Source: Rhodococcus koreensis
Lineage (GTDB): Bacteria > Actinomycetota > Actinomycetes > Mycobacteriales > Mycobacteriaceae
Assembly (NCBI RefSeq): GCF_900105905.1
Contig: NZ_FNSV01000005.1
Coordinates: forward strand, 1,736,001 to 1,800,000
Length of the DNA stretch: 64,000 nt
Direction of reading: 5' to 3'
Position 1 is the stretch's first letter; each line of letters opens with the position of its first letter. This document shows, one piece after another, positions 1 through 8,318 of the stretch. The notes below the pieces were generated by a model. The model saw only the letters and a program-made list of their open reading frames with translations. It ran no database searches and was not told the origin of the DNA. The translations under genes and the position numbers were made by a program.

Positions 1-516
1 TGCGACGCGTTCAACGTCCCGATCATCACCCTCGTCGACGTCCCCGGCTTCCTGCCCGGCACCGACCAGGAATACAACGGCATCATCCGCCGCGGCGCCA
101 AACTGCTCTACGCCTACGGCGAGGCCACCGTCGGCAAGATCACCGTCATCACCCGCAAGGCCTACGGCGGCGCCTACGACGTGATGGGCTCCAAGCACAT
201 GGGCGCCGACGTCAACCTGGCCTGGCCCACCGCCCAGATCGCCGTGATGGGCGCCTCCGGCGCCGTCGGGTTCGTCTACCGCAAACGCCTGCTCGAGGCC
301 GCCAAGAACGGTGACGACGTCGACGCGCTGCGCCTGCAACTGCAACAGGAATACGAGGACACCCTCGTCAACCCGTACGTCGCCGCCGAACGCGGCTACG
401 TCGACGCCGTCATCCCCCCGTCCCACACCCGCGGACAGATCGTGGCCGCCCTGCGCCTGCTCGAACGCAAAATGGTCACCCTCCCGCCCAAGAAGCATGG
501 GAACATCCCGCTATGA
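1..516 (+). CDS. accD5: Acyl-CoA carboxylase carboxyltransferase beta subunit, 3' part (AccD5-like)
   Basis: This is the last 171 codons of a biotin-dependent carboxyltransferase beta subunit; the N-terminal two thirds lie before the window. The enzyme transfers CO2 from biotin to propionyl- or acetyl-CoA, giving methylmalonyl- or malonyl-CoA for lipid and mycolate synthesis. The visible part is the crotonase-fold C-terminal domain: VDVPGFLPG with the glycines that form the oxyanion hole, the [10 protein letters not shown] helix, [10 protein letters not shown], and the terminal [15 protein letters not shown] segment typical of AccD5/PccB. The stop overlaps the accE start (ATGA), and accE-maf follow as in M. 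tuberculosis Rv3280-Rv3282. The AccD5 assignment rests on this order. Substrate preference cannot be judged from the fragment. Confidence 0.95.
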   Translation, partial: CDAFNVPIITLVDVPGFLPGTDQEYNGIIRRGAKLLYAYGEATVGKITVITRKAYGGAYDVMGSKHMGADVNLAWPTAQIAVMGASGAVGFVYRKRLLEAAKNGDDVDALRLQLQQEYEDTLVNPYVAAERGYVDAVIPPSHTRGQIVAALRLLERKMVTLPPKKHGNIPL

Positions 517-896
517 GCGTCGGCGAATCATTGGACAGAGTGACTGCTATCACCGAGGACGACGTGCGCACCGAGACCAGCCCGGACGCGACGTCGCCAG
601 TCAACGGTTCCGCAGCGGGCACCACGCTCGAGGAGGGCGCGGTCACCGACCTCCCCGCCGACAGTGCAGCGGCCGACGCGGCCCGTGAGCCGTTCCTGAA
701 GGTGGTCAACGGTTCTCCCTCCGACGAGGAGATCGCGGCGCTCGTCGCGGTGCTGTCCGCGGCCGCCGCCGCAGGCAGCGGTGATCCGGATTCGGGTATC
801 CCGCCCGAGTCCTGGGGTGCTCCCACCCGGATGCACCGGAGCGTCGCCCCGTTCTCGCCGTACGCGTTCCCGAACGTGTCGGCGTACCGGCGTTGA
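513..896 (+). CDS. accE5: Acyl-CoA carboxylase epsilon subunit (AccE5-like)
   Basis: A 127-residue protein whose start overlaps the accD5 stop in an ATGA junction, so the two are translationally coupled. AccE is a small non-catalytic subunit that bridges or stimulates the AccA3-AccD5 holoenzyme. The N-terminal half is acidic and low in complexity. Conservation begins at about residue 50 with [21 protein letters not shown], followed by a WGAPTRMHR tail near the end, which is the pattern of the actinobacterial epsilon family (PF13822). Family members vary in their N-terminal extension, so 127 residues is acceptable. Position immediately after accD5 supports the call. Confidence 0.85.
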   Translation: MSVGESLDRVTAITEDDVRTETSPDATSPVNGSAAGTTLEEGAVTDLPADSAAADAAREPFLKVVNGSPSDEEIAALVAVLSAAAAAGSGDPDSGIPPESWGAPTRMHRSVAPFSPYAFPNVSAYRR

Positions 897-906
897 TCCG
901 GGCCTC

Positions 907-1551
907 GTGACGTCGTTCGTTCTCGCCTCGGCGTCCCCGGCGCGGCTGGCCGTGCTGCGCAGCGCCGGGGTGGAACCGGTGGTGCGAGTCTCCGGGGTCG
1001 ACGAGGACGCCCTCATCGCGGCACTCGGTGCCGACGCCGCCCCCGAGCACGTCGTCACCGAATTGGCCCGCGCCAAGGCAAAGGACGTCCTCCCCGTTCT
1101 CGCACGGGACGGGATCTCGGATGCCGTGATCGTCGGATGCGACTCCATGCTGCTGATCGACGGCGCCCTGCAGGGCAAGCCCGGGACCGTCGACGTCGCG
1201 CGCGAGCGCTGGTCGTCGATGGCCGGCCGTAGCGCGACCCTGCTCACCGGGCACAGCGTCCTGCGGATCACCGAGGGCACCGTGGTGGGTGACGCACACG
1301 ACCACAGCGCCACCGTGGTCCATTTCGCGAGCCCACCGGACGCCGATCTGGAGGCCTACCTCGCGACCGGGGAACCACTCCAGGTCGCGGGTGCGTTCAC
1401 CCTCGACAGCCTCGGCGGATGGTTCGTGGACCGCATCGAGGGCGACCCGTCCAGCGTGATCGGGATCGGTCTGCCACTCGTCCGGAGGTTGCTCGCGGAC
1501 GTCGGGGTCGGCGTCGCCGAGTTGTGGGCGACGTCAGGCCGCGGCGACTGA
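907..1551 (+). CDS. maf: Maf-like nucleotide pyrophosphatase
   Basis: A 214-residue Maf/HAM1-superfamily protein. Maf enzymes hydrolyse non-canonical or canonical nucleoside triphosphates to monophosphates and limit their incorporation into nucleic acid. The diagnostic N-terminus is present (FVLASASPARLAVLRSAG, the SxSPxR signature). GCDSMLLIDGALQGKP carries the catalytic Asp region, and a later LDSLGGWFVDRIEGDPSSVIG segment is typical of the family. I chose the GTG at 907 because family members begin only a few residues before the SASPAR motif; a longer upstream frame exists but would add an unconserved extension. It follows accE by 10 bp, matching Rv3281-Rv3282, and its 3' end overlaps the convergent exporter gene by 18 bp. 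Confidence 0.9.
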   Translation: MTSFVLASASPARLAVLRSAGVEPVVRVSGVDEDALIAALGADAAPEHVVTELARAKAKDVLPVLARDGISDAVIVGCDSMLLIDGALQGKPGTVDVARERWSSMAGRSATLLTGHSVLRITEGTVVGDAHDHSATVVHFASPPDADLEAYLATGEPLQVAGAFTLDSLGGWFVDRIEGDPSSVIGIGLPLVRRLLADVGVGVAELWATSGRGD

Positions 1552-3252
1552 CCCGTCGTCGACCGGCTGGTTCCGGCGCGGCAGGGTCAGCGACGCCACC
1601 CCGATGGCAGCGGCGACCGCCGCGATGATCCAGAGGATGCGGCGTTCCGCCTGCAGAAACGCCTCACCCGCCGCATTGCGGGTCGATTCCCGCGCCGCGA
1701 CCACCGCGGAGTCGGCGATCTGCTGCTGGGCAGCACCGAGCGGGGTTCCTCCCGATACCGGTGAGCGGCACTCGTCGGGCACCTTCATCGGGGACGTGGA
1801 CCCGAGCTGTTCCGACGCGCACCGCACGAACGTCTCCTCCGCGCGCGGGATCAGCCCCGGCGGCACCCCGACCTCGGCGAGCTGAGCGGTCAGCGCCGGC
1901 CGCTCGGCCTGCACCGCGTCCGCCGACTGCGTCGCGACGAGGTTGAAGAACACCACGCCGATCACCGCGAGCCCGATCGAACTGCCCACCTGCTGAACCG
2001 TCGGCAGCAGCCCGGACACCGAGCCCGCGTTCTGCGGTCGCACGGTCGCGAGGATCGCCGTCTGGAGCGGCGCTACGAACAATCCGAGCCCGGCTCCCCC
2101 GATGAACAGGGGCCCGGCCAGCGCCGACCACCTCGGATCGGTGCCCTCGTGCTGCAGTTGCGCTGCCAGCACGACGAGGGAGCCTGCGAACAGCGCCATC
2201 CCCGACGGCAGGACGAGGTTGCCGATGCGCCGGTAGACGGCGGCGGAGGCCAGCGCGGCGAGACCGGTGCCGAGCGCCCACGGCAGCGTCATCATCCCGG
2301 CCCGCAGCGGGGAGAACCCGAACCCGAACTGCAGGGTGAGAGAGATGGTGAAGATCAGCGACGTGAGCGTGCCGAAGAATACGAACGCGATGGCGGCGCC
2401 CAGCGAGAACGCGCGGTCGGTGAACAACTCCAGGCGCAGGACCGGGTCGCCGCCGCGGCGCCCGAGCCGCCATTCGTAGACGACGAAGGCGATCAGCACC
2501 GGCACCGAGCACAGCAGCATCACCACGATCGACGTCGGCCAGCCGCGTTCACGTCCTTCCGCGAGCGGAAAGATCAGGAGGAACAGCCCGACTGCCGACA
2601 GCACGGCGCCGCCCAGGTCGAGTTGGCGAACACCGTCCGGCTTCGCGTCGACGAGGTAGAAGTAGCCGAGGACCAGGGCGGCGAGACCGAGCGGGAGGTT
2701 GACGAAGAAGATGAGCCGCCAGCCCCAGCCGAAGAGGTCCCACTGGATGAGAAGTCCGCCGACGAGCGGGCCGCAGATCGTGGCGAGCCCGATGGTCGCG
2801 CCGTAGATCCCGAACACCCGCGGATGGGCGCGTTTCGGGAAGAGCCCCGAGATGATGGCGAACGTCTGAGCCGACATCGACCCCGCCGCGAGGCCCTGCA
2901 ACGCCCGCGACACGACGAGAGCGGTCGGCGACTGGGCCAGTCCACAGAGCAGTGAGGCCACGATGAAGACGGCCAGCGCGGTGAGGAAGACCCGTCGCCT
3001 GCCGAGCAGATCCCCCAGTCGCGCCGCCGTGATCAGGGAACATGCGAAAGACAGCGTGTAGACGCTCACCATCAGCAGCTGCGCCGACACCGAGGCGCCC
3101 AGATCGACTGCGATGCTCGGAAGCGCGACGTTGACGATGGTCGCGTCCAGGAGTTGCATGAAGACGGCGGCGAGACTGGTGGCCAGACCCAGCCACGGGA
3201 CCCACCGACCGAGTTCGCCTCGGTAAAGTGCGTCACGCTGAGTCACAGGCAT
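1534..3252 (-). CDS. MFS drug/lipid exporter, DHA2 (EmrB/QacA) family, 14 TM
   Basis: A 572-residue proton-driven exporter of the inner membrane. The first helix carries the DHA2 signature LDATIVNVALPSI (about residue 36). A loop with RLGDLLGRRRVF (motif A) and a helix-5-like GPLVGGLLIQW follow, and hydrophobic segments suggest 14 helices. An unusually long hydrophilic loop of roughly 100 residues with two cysteines lies between the last two helices. This gene is absent from the corresponding M. tuberculosis block and diverges from a PapA-like acyltransferase, so export of the acylated product is a reasonable inference; multidrug efflux is the alternative. The start at 3252 is 6 nt after a -10 box, and the operator-like repeat at 3273-3296 covers the -35 area. 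Confidence 0.9.
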   Translation of the reverse strand: MPVTQRDALYRGELGRWVPWLGLATSLAAVFMQLLDATIVNVALPSIAVDLGASVSAQLLMVSVYTLSFACSLITAARLGDLLGRRRVFLTALAVFIVASLLCGLAQSPTALVVSRALQGLAAGSMSAQTFAIISGLFPKRAHPRVFGIYGATIGLATICGPLVGGLLIQWDLFGWGWRLIFFVNLPLGLAALVLGYFYLVDAKPDGVRQLDLGGAVLSAVGLFLLIFPLAEGRERGWPTSIVVMLLCSVPVLIAFVVYEWRLGRRGGDPVLRLELFTDRAFSLGAAIAFVFFGTLTSLIFTISLTLQFGFGFSPLRAGMMTLPWALGTGLAALASAAVYRRIGNLVLPSGMALFAGSLVVLAAQLQHEGTDPRWSALAGPLFIGGAGLGLFVAPLQTAILATVRPQNAGSVSGLLPTVQQVGSSIGLAVIGVVFFNLVATQSADAVQAERPALTAQLAEVGVPPGLIPRAEETFVRCASEQLGSTSPMKVPDECRSPVSGGTPLGAAQQQIADSAVVAARESTRNAAGEAFLQAERRILWIIAAVAAAIGVASLTLPRRNQPVDDGSVAAA

Positions 3253-3258
3253 CCGGAC

Positions 3259-3264
3259 AGGTTA
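3259..3264 (-). promoter_or_regulatory. -10 box of the MFS exporter gene (leaderless layout)
   Basis: Read on the minus strand, TAACCT (TANNNT) ends 6 nt before the ATG at 3252. A transcript starting at the usual distance would begin at or next to the start codon. There is no good Shine-Dalgarno sequence, which fits leaderless translation. Confidence 0.5.
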
Positions 3265-3272
3265 GCGGCTCG

Positions 3273-3296
3273 AACCTCACAGAAAGCTGTGAGGTT
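3273..3296. promoter_or_regulatory. Perfect inverted repeat, candidate operator between exporter and acyltransferase genes
   Basis: AACCTCACAG-AAAG-CTGTGAGGTT: two perfect 10-bp arms with a 4-bp centre. It lies where the -35 element of the leftward exporter promoter should be, and about 60 bp upstream of the rightward -35 box at 3358. Placement and symmetry suggest a repressor binding site controlling one or both units. No regulator gene is adjacent, so the partner protein is unknown. A transcript hairpin is less likely, because any rightward message would have to begin upstream of it. Confidence 0.6.
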
Positions 3297-3357
3297 GTTC
3301 AAAGATTGCTGGATGCTACGCGAAGAACTTGCAGCGTGGAACCCTTTTGCCCGACAC

Positions 3358-3386
3358 TTGACTGGACCGGGACCGACCTGTAATCA
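3358..3386 (+). promoter_or_regulatory. Candidate housekeeping promoter of the acyltransferase pair
   Basis: TTGACT (3358-3363), a 17-bp spacer, then TAATCA (3381-3386): a near-consensus sigma-A-type promoter about 115 bp upstream of the ATG at 3502. A short inverted repeat TTACC-N6-GGTAA (3400-3415) lies just downstream, near the expected transcript start. Confidence 0.5.
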
Positions 3387-3501
3387 GTCTCATACTTCGT
3401 TACCTCTCGCGGTAAGGCACTGGGTGCCGCATCCTGTTGCGAGAAGTCCGTGCCACACCCGACCGACCTCGCAACTCGAATTCGACACCAGGAGCCGCTC
3501 G

Positions 3502-5019
3502 ATGGACTTGAACTTGATCACCCACTGGAAGCCAGAGCCTGGGCGGGTCGTCGAGTGGAAAGTCACGGACGCGAGTGCACGTGCGGCTGCCGGGGCGCCG
3601 GTCGATCCGGCACTGCCGACCACCATGCAGGAACGGCATCTGCGGCGGGCCCGGCTGGCGGCGAACAACGGCGAGACCCAGTCCCCGTGGATCGGCATCG
3701 CCTTCGACTTTCCGGGCCGCCTCGACACCGCCGCGATGACCCGCACCCTGGAGCGTTACGTCCTGCGGCACGACACGCTGCACAGCTGGTTCTCGTTCGA
3801 GAACGCGGACGCCGACCCCACGGACACCGCCAACGCCGTCCGACGGCACGTCGTGCCTGCCGACTCCATCGCGCTCACGGCACACGAGGGCGAGACCCTC
3901 ACCACCCCTGAACAGGTCCGCGACCACATCGCCGCGCGCTTCGCGAACGACACGAGCGCGTTGGCCTGGCCTGCATTCGTGTTCGGGGTGGTGGAGCACT
4001 ACGACACCGGGGTTCCCGGGAGCGAGGACAGCTTCACCCTGTTCCACGCCGTCGATCACGCGCACACCGACATGCAGTCGATGATCCTCACGTTTGCCGA
4101 GACCCGGATCCTCTATCGGGCCGAACTCGACGGCGCGGAGCCCGAACTGCCGGACCCGGGAAGCTACGTGGAGTACAGCCGGCGGGAACGGGAGAAGGCG
4201 GCGACGCTGACCCTCGCCTCCCCCGAGGTCCACGGCTGGATCGGCCACCTCACCCGCAACGGCGGAACCTTCCCGAGCTTTCCCCTCGACCTCGGCGCCT
4301 CCGACGAACCCAAACCGGCCATCGGCAGCCGGTTCGACCTCGCCGACGCCGACGAGTGCGAGCGGTTCGGTGCCGTGTGCAAGGCCCACGGTTCCAACTT
4401 CATCGGCGGCGTGTTCGCGGCCCTTGCCATCACCGAACACGAGTTGGTCGGGCGCGACCGCTACATGGCGCTGTCCCCCCTCACCACCCGCAACGATCCG
4501 CAGTTCTACTGGTCCCAGGGGTGGTTCATCAACCTCATTCCGGTCGGGTTCGCCCTGGAGGATGCCACGACGTTCACGGGACTCGCTCAGCGCGCGCAGG
4601 ACGCCTACCGTTCGGGCAAGGCTCTCGGTGAGGTGTCCGTGCAGCAGGTGATCGACACCGTGCTCGCTCAGGCCGGCCCCGAGGCGACGTCGCAGCACAC
4701 CACGCTCGCACCGCCGCCGATCGTGTCGTACATCGACGGCCGGCGGTTGCCGCAGACCGAGAATTTCACGTCGACCCGCGCGACCGGCATCGTAGGTGGC
4801 AAGGCCACCCAGATCGCGTCGATCTGGATCAATCGCGTCTTCGAGGGCACGTGGATGGCCGTCTCGCATCCGGACACCGAGGAGGCGCACCGATCGGTGA
4901 CGGCGTATGCCGAACGATTGTCGACCATCATGAAAACCGTGGCACGCGACGGCGATTACACGGTGACGCCCTTCGCGCCGGCGGCCGCGGAATCCGCGAC
5001 TGCCACAGGGGCGGAGTAG
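3502..5019 (+). CDS. PapA-like condensation-domain acyltransferase 1
   Basis: A 505-residue stand-alone condensation-domain protein (PF00668-like). The N-terminus (ITHWKPEPGRVVEWKV, then RHLRRARLA, DFPGRLD and RHDTLHSWF) follows the layout of the mycobacterial PapA1/A2/A3 enzymes that esterify trehalose. The active-site motif is DHAHTDM (residues 185-191). The second, catalytic His (H186) and the structural Asp (D190) are kept, but the usual first His is Asp and the final Gly is Met. The C-terminal half has the expected LSPLTTRNDPQ and PPIVSYIDGRRLP segments. I chose the ATG at 3502 because homology begins there, although the frame stays open upstream. The stop overlaps the start of the next acyltransferase by one base. 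Acyl donor and acceptor are unknown. Confidence 0.85.
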   Translation: MDLNLITHWKPEPGRVVEWKVTDASARAAAGAPVDPALPTTMQERHLRRARLAANNGETQSPWIGIAFDFPGRLDTAAMTRTLERYVLRHDTLHSWFSFENADADPTDTANAVRRHVVPADSIALTAHEGETLTTPEQVRDHIAARFANDTSALAWPAFVFGVVEHYDTGVPGSEDSFTLFHAVDHAHTDMQSMILTFAETRILYRAELDGAEPELPDPGSYVEYSRREREKAATLTLASPEVHGWIGHLTRNGGTFPSFPLDLGASDEPKPAIGSRFDLADADECERFGAVCKAHGSNFIGGVFAALAITEHELVGRDRYMALSPLTTRNDPQFYWSQGWFINLIPVGFALEDATTFTGLAQRAQDAYRSGKALGEVSVQQVIDTVLAQAGPEATSQHTTLAPPPIVSYIDGRRLPQTENFTSTRATGIVGGKATQIASIWINRVFEGTWMAVSHPDTEEAHRSVTAYAERLSTIMKTVARDGDYTVTPFAPAAAESATATGAE

Positions 5020-6461
5020 TGCACGTCACGTCCATCGACCGGTACATGCTCGAACCCGGCTTGGTGACGGAATGGTCCGTCGCGCCGGGCGAAGTGTCGG
5101 CCTCGGCGGTGCCGCCGTCGTACAACCAGCAGTTCCATCTCGATACCGCGCGCACGCACGGTGTCGGCCGAAGCGTCTGGATGGCAGCGGCTTTCGACCT
5201 CCCCGGCCGACTCGACCGGGACGCGCTCGCGGAGGCGCTGGTGCATTTCATCCGGCGTCACGACACGCTGCAGACCGGCTTCGACGTGAGCCCGGACGCG
5301 ATGGCACGGGTGGATCTCGACCCCGACGACATCACCGTCGTCGCGTCCGAGTCCTCGGTGACGACGTCACCGCACGAGCTCCGCGACCATCTGCGGTACC
5401 GGTTCACCGAGGCGTGCGATCCGCTGACGTTCCCCGCCTACCTGTTCGCGACCATCGAGCGCGACTCGCACTACACCGTGGTCAGTGCGTTCGATCACAC
5501 GCTCGTCGACGGGTATTCGCTCGTCATCGCGCTGGGCGAACTCCGGCAGATCTATCAGCGAATCATCGGGCTGGGCCGCTCGGGTGTACTCACCGAAGCG
5601 GAGCTGACGGAGGAACTCGGTGATCCGGGGAGCTTCCTGCGGTACTGCGAACTCGAGGCCGAGGCGCCGGTCACCGAGATCGGCGACCCCCGGGTGCGGG
5701 AATGGGCCCGCTTCTACGAGCGCTGCGGCGGCACCGCGCCCAGTTTCCCGCTCGATCTGGGTGTCGAGGCCGGTAGGCCCGCCCCGCAGGGCGCCGACGT
5801 GCGTCCCCTCCTCGATGCCGCGGACACCGACCGGTTCGAGGAGATCTGCCTGGACTCCGGGGGAAGCCTGTTCACGGGGACGCTCACCGCGATGGGCCTG
5901 GCCGTGCAGTCGATCGATGGCACCGACCGGATGCCGTTGCAGTTTCCGCTGCACATCCGCCAGGACCCGCAGTGGGCCAACGCGATCGGGTGGCTCACGA
6001 CGAGCGCGCCGCTGACGGTCGAACTGACCCCCGACTGCGACTTCCAAGCCTCGCTGGCGCACACCCACGCCTCGTTCCGCACGGCGCTCACGCTCAAGGG
6101 CGTCACGATGGCCCAGGTGCGGGAGGCACTCGGTGACGGATATCGCCGGACCCGCACCGATGTGTTCATGGTCTCCTACATCGACTACCGCAAGCTGCCG
6201 GGCACCGACGACCACGACGAACTGAACGCCCATCACATCAGCAACGTGACGGTCGCGGACGATGCCCAGTTCTGGATCTCACGCACCCAGCGGGGTCTCG
6301 CGCTGCGGTCGCGGTTCCCCGAGACGCCGACGGCCCGGCGCGCGGTCACGGAGTTCCTGGTACGGCTGCGGGAGATCATGCACGACGTCTGCGAGAACGG
6401 TGTCACTCCCATCGCCGAGCTCACCAGTCAGCTGAACCTGGAGGGCACTCCGGTCGTCTGA
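5019..6461 (+). CDS. PapA-like condensation-domain acyltransferase 2
   Basis: A 480-residue paralogue of the preceding gene, starting at a GTG that shares a base with the upstream stop (TAGTG), so it is co-translated. It has the same architecture: MLEPGLVTEWSV, PPSYNQQFHLDTAR, FDLPGRLDRDALAEAL and RHDTLQTGFDV. The active-site motif is DHTLVDG (residues 159-165), with catalytic His160, Asp164 and Gly165 present and Asp in place of the first His. Near the C-terminus VFMVSYIDYRKLPG matches the PIVSYIDGRRLP block of its neighbour. No carrier-protein or adenylation domain is attached, so it should act on CoA or carrier-bound acyl groups made elsewhere. The 3' end overlaps the convergent haemoglobin gene by 34 bp. 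Confidence 0.85.
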   Translation: MHVTSIDRYMLEPGLVTEWSVAPGEVSASAVPPSYNQQFHLDTARTHGVGRSVWMAAAFDLPGRLDRDALAEALVHFIRRHDTLQTGFDVSPDAMARVDLDPDDITVVASESSVTTSPHELRDHLRYRFTEACDPLTFPAYLFATIERDSHYTVVSAFDHTLVDGYSLVIALGELRQIYQRIIGLGRSGVLTEAELTEELGDPGSFLRYCELEAEAPVTEIGDPRVREWARFYERCGGTAPSFPLDLGVEAGRPAPQGADVRPLLDAADTDRFEEICLDSGGSLFTGTLTAMGLAVQSIDGTDRMPLQFPLHIRQDPQWANAIGWLTTSAPLTVELTPDCDFQASLAHTHASFRTALTLKGVTMAQVREALGDGYRRTRTDVFMVSYIDYRKLPGTDDHDELNAHHISNVTVADDAQFWISRTQRGLALRSRFPETPTARRAVTEFLVRLREIMHDVCENGVTPIAELTSQLNLEGTPVV

Positions 6462-6838
6462 CCACCGGAGGGCTCGAACAGCCGTCGCCGCATCCCGACT
6501 GCGATCCTGGCCGCCTCGACCTTGGCCTGCTGCGCGACGTCGCCGAGGAACAACTCGTCGACGCTGGACGTCCACAGCTCGACCCAGCGGTCGAAGTGCC
6601 GGTCGGTGAATCCGTGCCTGCCGTGCAGCGCCCGGTGCACGGCACCGACGCTGCCGCGGTAGACGCCGGTGCGCAGCAGGATCGTCTCCCAGAAGTCGCA
6701 CATGACGGGCAGGTGGTCGTCCAGGCCGATCACCATGAGCGTCTCGAATACCGGTTCGAGGACCGGGTCGGCGAATGCCCGGCCGTAGAAGTGCCGGAGC
6801 AGCAGTTCCAGGTCGGCGCGCGTCGCGATGTCGGGCAT
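6428..6838 (-). CDS. Truncated haemoglobin, probably group III
   Basis: A 136-residue small globin. It opens with a helix containing LLLRHFYGRAFADPVLEPVF, where Tyr18 sits at the B10-like position. MCDFWETILLRTGVY follows (Trp50 in the E-helix region), then AVHRALHGRHGFTDRHFDRWVELW, which includes the proximal His and the HFDRW motif typical of group III truncated haemoglobins. Such proteins bind O2 or NO and have been linked to NO detoxification or redox chemistry. It overlaps the 3' end of acyltransferase 2 on the opposite strand. It does not belong to the conserved accD5-sseA block, so it probably arrived with, or beside, the accessory insertion. No reductase domain is attached. Confidence 0.8.
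   Translation of the reverse strand: MPDIATRADLELLLRHFYGRAFADPVLEPVFETLMVIGLDDHLPVMCDFWETILLRTGVYRGSVGAVHRALHGRHGFTDRHFDRWVELWTSSVDELFLGDVAQQAKVEAARIAVGMRRRLFEPSGGQTTGVPSRFS
6448..6470. terminator. Possible bidirectional terminator between acyltransferase 2 and the haemoglobin gene
   Basis: CTCCGGT-N9-ACCGGAG forms a 7-bp GC-rich hairpin across the stop codons of two convergent genes. It has no U-tract, and most of it is coding, so this is tentative. Confidence 0.35.
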
Positions 6839-6940
6839 GGGGCCTCCGTTCGGGTGCGAATCTACGCGCCCGCCCTCACGTCCTCACCCTGTGCGGAAGG
6901 TAAGTGTGAACGCCGGTCGGAAGAACTTCCGGCGTCCGCC

Positions 6941-6946
6941 TAGAAT
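6941..6946 (+). promoter_or_regulatory. -10 box of sseA
   Basis: TAGAAT lies 38 bp upstream of the sseA GTG. A GC-rich interrupted inverted repeat (6911-6935; GGAAG/CTTCC inside CGCC/GGCG) covers the -35 region. Confidence 0.45.
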
Positions 6947-6984
6947 TGATCCGTCCCCGTCGCATCTGCCCCAGGAGCCCACCC

Positions 6985-7884
6985 GTGCCCGTAGCGCCAG
7001 ATCCCACCCAGTCCTTCGCCGAGTACGCCAATCCCGGTCGGCTCGTGTCGACGGAGTGGCTGTCCGCGAATCTGGGCACACCCGGCCTCAAGGTCGTGGA
7101 ATCGGACGAGGATGTGCTCCTCTACGACGTCGGTCACATCCCCGGCGCCGTCAAGGTCGACTGGCACCTCGACCTCAACGATCCGGTGACGCGTGACTAC
7201 ATCAACGGGGAGCAGTTCGCCGAGCTGATGAGCCGCAAGGGCATCAGCCGCGACGACACCGTCGTGATCTACGGCGACAAGAGCAACTGGTGGGCGGCGT
7301 ACGCCCTGTGGGTGTTCACGCTGTTCGGACACGAGGACGTCCGTCTCCTCGACGGCGGCCGCGACGCGTGGATCGCCGAGAACCGGGACACCGCGTTCGA
7401 CGTCCCCGAGACCTCCCCCACCGACTACCCGGTGGTCGAGCGCAACGACGCCCCGATCCGCGCGTTCAAGGACGACGTCCTCGATCACCTCGGCAAGGGA
7501 CCGCTGATCGACGTCCGTTCGCCGCAGGAGTACACCGGCGAGCGCACCCACATGCCCGACTACCCGGAAGAGGGCGCCCTCCGCGGCGGCCACATCCCGA
7601 GCGCGCAGAGCATTCCGTGGGCCAAGGCCGCGGCACCCGACAGCCGTTTCCGTTCGCGCGGTGAACTGAACGAGATCTACGGCGGGGTGTCCGCCGACGA
7701 CGACATCGTGGCGTACTGCCGGATCGGTGAGCGTTCCAGTCACACCTGGTTCGTCCTCACCCACCTGCTCGGTTACCCCAATGTCCGCAACTACGACGGT
7801 TCGTGGACGGAATGGGGCAACATGGTTCGCGTTCCGATCGTCAGGGGTGAAGAGCCGGGAGACGTTCCCGGCGCAACGTCATGA
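6985..7884 (+). CDS. sseA: Thiosulfate sulfurtransferase (rhodanese) SseA
   Basis: A 299-residue tandem-rhodanese sulfurtransferase that moves sulfane sulfur from thiosulfate or 3-mercaptopyruvate to a thiophilic acceptor. The first, inactive rhodanese domain spans roughly residues 15-130. The second ends in the active loop CRIGERS with Cys245, which forms the persulfide. CRIGERS, and the [12 protein letters not shown] segment before it, are typical of actinobacterial SseA. I chose the GTG at 6985 because AGGAG lies a few bases upstream and homology begins there; an in-frame upstream ATG falls in the promoter. The stop overlaps the next gene (SufE-like), as in Rv3283-Rv3284. The pairing suggests sulfur relay to an acceptor protein. 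Confidence 0.92.
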   Translation: MPVAPDPTQSFAEYANPGRLVSTEWLSANLGTPGLKVVESDEDVLLYDVGHIPGAVKVDWHLDLNDPVTRDYINGEQFAELMSRKGISRDDTVVIYGDKSNWWAAYALWVFTLFGHEDVRLLDGGRDAWIAENRDTAFDVPETSPTDYPVVERNDAPIRAFKDDVLDHLGKGPLIDVRSPQEYTGERTHMPDYPEEGALRGGHIPSAQSIPWAKAAAPDSRFRSRGELNEIYGGVSADDDIVAYCRIGERSSHTWFVLTHLLGYPNVRNYDGSWTEWGNMVRVPIVRGEEPGDVPGATS

Positions 7885-8297
7885 CCGAACTACCCGATTC
7901 GCTTGCCGAGATCGTCGACGACTTCGCCGCCGTCGACGGCTCGGACAAGCTGCAGTTGCTGCTGGAATTCAGCCGCGAACTGGCGCCCCTGCCTGCCGAA
8001 CTCGAGCAGGACGCGATGGAACCGGTGCCGGAGTGCCAGTCTCCGCTGTTCCTTTCGGTCGACGACTCCGATCCGGAGCACGTGCGACTGCACTTCAGCG
8101 CGCCCGCGGAGGCACCGACGACGCGGGGTTTCGCGTCGATCCTCCACCAGGGCCTGGATGGGCACAGTGCTGTCACCATCCTCGGCGTTCCGGACGATTT
8201 CTACTCCGCGCTCGGGCTCGCCGACGCCGTCAGTCCGCTGCGGCTGCGCGGCATGTCGGCGATGCTCGCGCGAATCAAGCGGCATCTTCGCGGCTAG
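7881..8297 (+). CDS. SufE-family sulfur acceptor protein
   Basis: A 138-residue SufE/CsdE-like protein (Rv3284 homologue by position). SufE proteins accept persulfide sulfur on a conserved cysteine and pass it to Fe-S assembly. The fold markers are [31 protein letters not shown] at the N-terminus, then [12 protein letters not shown] carrying the acceptor Cys52, and a C-terminal [15 protein letters not shown] helix. The ATG overlaps the sseA stop, so SseA is its likely sulfur donor. No suf operon is nearby. The family assignment is firm; the physiological acceptor is unknown. Confidence 0.88.
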   Translation: MTELPDSLAEIVDDFAAVDGSDKLQLLLEFSRELAPLPAELEQDAMEPVPECQSPLFLSVDDSDPEHVRLHFSAPAEAPTTRGFASILHQGLDGHSAVTILGVPDDFYSALGLADAVSPLRLRGMSAMLARIKRHLRG

Positions 8298-8318
8298 GCA
8301 GGGTCTGAACACATACCG

